A stretch of DNA of 64,000 nt. Origin: an uncultured Caldilineaceae bacterium. GTDB taxonomy: Bacteria; Chloroflexota; Anaerolineae; Caldilineales; Caldilineaceae. Location of the stretch: assembly GCA_951813625.1 (NCBI GenBank), contig CATOTS010000015.1, positions 1-64,000 of the forward strand, in the 5' to 3' direction. The notes beneath the pieces were generated by a model, which was not told the origin of the DNA, searched no databases, and saw nothing but the letters and a program-made list of their open reading frames with translations. Below are positions 62,638 through 64,000 of this stretch, piece after piece; within the stretch, counting starts at the first letter, position 1, and every line of letters begins with the position of its first letter. The translations under genes were made by a program, and so were the position numbers.

Positions 62638-63913
62638 TGGCCCCAAAAACTGGACCACAAGCTAAGGTGTATAATGGAGCAATTCACCGAGCCTGTGGAG
62701 GGGCCGAACGATGGTCAAGAAACGGCGGCGCCACACGGCGGCCTACAAGTTTCGGATTGCGCTGGAAGCGCTGGAAGGCAGCAAGACGATTGGCCAGCTA
62801 TCGAGTGAGCACGAGGTTAATCCCAAAATGATACGGGCCTGGAAACGGCGACTGCTGGAAGGCGGGCCCAGCGTCTTCGCCCGCAATGGCGAGCGCAGGC
62901 AACGGGAGCAGGAGGCGCAGGAAGCAGAACTCTATGAACAGATGGCGGCAGCCCGCCCCTAGCGGCTCGGTCGGCTCAAGATGGAACTCGAGTGGCTGAA
63001 AAAAAATTTGCCCGCTTCGGTTCGTGAGAGACGGCGTATGGTGGATAGCCAGCAGGCGACCCTGAGCGTACGGCGGAAGTGCGAGTTGCTGGGGCTAAAT
63101 CGGGCCTCCTTCTACTATCAGACGGCTTCCGAGTCGGCATTGAACCTGGACCTGATGCGGCTGATTGACGAGCAGTACTTGCGCACACCCTTCTATGGCT
63201 GGCCCAAGATGACCGCGTATCTGCGTCGCCTGGGCTATGCTGCCAACAGCAAGCGGGTCAGACGGTTGATGCGCCTGATGGGCATTCAAGCCATCTACCC
63301 CAGGAGAAACAGCAGTTCTCCGGGCAAAGGGCACAAGCGCTATCCCTACCTGTTACGCAATCTGCCGATTACGCATGTCAACCAGGTCTGGAGTGCAGAC
63401 ATCACCTATGTGCCGCTGCCGCGCGGCTTCATGTACCTGGTCGCAGTCATCGACTGGCACAGCCGCTTTGTGCTCGCCTGGCAGCTTTCCAACACCCTGG
63501 ACGGTCGCTTCTGTCTCAATGCCCTGCACCAGGCACTCGTCAAGGGTCGACCCAAGATCTTCAACACCGACCAGGGTGCGCAGTTCACGGCCGATGCCTT
63601 CACCGCCTGCCTGCTCGCAGCCAACATACAAGTCAGCATGGATGGGCGCGGCCGCGCCCTCGACAACGTCTTCTGCGAACGCCTATGGCGCAGCGTCAAG
63701 TACGAAGATGTCTATCTCAACCAGTAAGACACCGTGCATCAGCTGCACGCTGGGCTGACCGCCTTTTTTCGACTTCTACAACCATGAGAGACCACATCAA
63801 AGTCCCGACTATCGCACGCCGGCGGAAGAGCACTTCGTGCTCTGTCCAGACCCGGCCGCATTCGCCTGAATGCACCTCGTCTTTCCCCTTTCGTGGTCTG
63901 ACGATTGGGGCCA
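62638..63913 (+). mobile_element. Complete-length IS3-family insertion sequence (1276 bp), inactive
   Basis: The imperfect terminal inverted repeats TGGCCCCAA...GACCAC (62638-62658) and GTGGTC...TTGGGGCCA (63893-63913) share the outer 9 and inner 6 bases. It contains orfA (62711) and orfB remnants. No convincing target duplication was seen next to the ends. It is a sister of the truncated copy at 1-939 in the same orientation. A TATAAT at 62670-62675 precedes orfA. Confidence 0.85.
62711..63870 (+). pseudogene. IS3-family transposase OrfA plus OrfB, broken by stops and an indel
   Basis: OrfA (62711-62962, 83 residues) is an HTH_Tnp_1-type DNA-binding protein: KFRIALEALEGSKTIGQLS and MIRAWKRRLLEGG, then a Glu-rich leucine-zipper-like end. 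It stops at TAG 62960-62962 in what looks like a 24-nt insertion before KMELEWLKKNLPASVRERRR. OrfB (62981-63727) lies in the same frame rather than -1, and has the D-D-E core (ADITYVPL, FNTDQGAQFT, NVFCERLWRS) but ends early at TAA 63725-63727. One extra base about 63764-63769 shifts the remaining C-terminal codons (to 63870). The lesions differ from those in the other copy. Confidence 0.85.
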
Positions 63914-64000
63914 ACCATATTATATATACTTGACTCAGCAAGATTAGTCTGACAATCTTGGCAAAATACGTCATCCTTAAGTTCACCATAGCGATTGTAG

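Noticed and set aside
3977..62962. Genetic code change with TAG as sense
   Set aside because: TAG ends several intact genes in the window at the family-expected place, so reassignment is unlikely; reported only as a pattern of in-frame stops.
1..63913. Composite transposon carrying the 62-kb segment
   Set aside because: Both IS copies are inactive, and the enclosed region contains core genes (polA, argS, serA); direct flanking by two copies of a common IS is likely coincidence.

Overview
The window is GC-rich bacterial chromosome, most likely from an uncultured member of the Chloroflexota (Caldilineae/Anaerolineae type). This is inferred, with no marker RNA to confirm it, from several traits: Tat-type lipoprotein solute-binding proteins, a LysW-pathway hydrolase, a PAC2 protein, an EF-G-like GTPase, and many degenerate insertion sequences and non-coding repeats. 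I saw no rRNA, tRNA, CRISPR array or prophage.

Layout. 1-0.94 kb: the right part of a broken IS3-family element. 0.94-5.6 kb: a gene-poor stretch with an IS1595 remnant, a 4 x 128-bp tandem repeat, one MFS transporter, a decayed TPR gene, one arm of an ~820-bp inverted repeat and a 106-bp tandem repeat. 5.7-24.3 kb: a plus-strand catabolic and transport region. It holds a phytanoyl-CoA-type dioxygenase, two tandem paralogous Tat lipoproteins, then a tightly packed operon (NHL/Yip1 membrane protein, DUF5696-like protein, permease pair, 982-residue solute-binding fusion, second permease pair), then a cytochrome P450, a Gfo/Idh/MocA oxidoreductase and an HpcH/HpaI aldolase. No ABC ATPase is encoded. 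24.4-35.3 kb: a mixture of single genes (Asp-box repeat protein, methyltransferase, M20 peptidase, homocysteine methyltransferase family, orphan solute-binding lipoprotein, second PhyH protein, SDR with an in-frame stop, cupin, VOC protein, RIO kinase with a frameshifted tail). 35.3-44.2 kb: DUF58/transglutaminase pair, PyrK-like protein, methyltransferase, PAC2, LysK-like hydrolase. 44.3-55.9 kb: a minus-strand housekeeping block (SH3 lipoprotein, serA, argS, polA, a small protein, a membrane glycosyltransferase, an EF-G-like GTPase). 56-64 kb: again gene-poor and repeat-rich, with the second arm of the inverted repeat, REP-like palindromes, a three-member family of unrecognised ~174-residue proteins (one broken beside an IS), an unrecognised 362-residue protein and a second, independently broken IS3-family element.

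How it fits together. The 5.7-24.3 kb block reads as an uptake-and-catabolism locus for a sugar or oligosaccharide. Extracellular binding proteins, a DUF5696/NHL-Yip1 surface module of unknown role and two permease pairs would import the substrate using an ATPase encoded elsewhere. The oxidoreductase, aldolase, P450 and dioxygenase would then modify it. A LacI-type palindrome lies 77 nt before the operon. This NHL-Yip1/DUF5696/fused-SBP module is the best candidate in the window for an under-described system. The two ends of the window behave as repeat- and IS-driven plastic DNA around a stable core.
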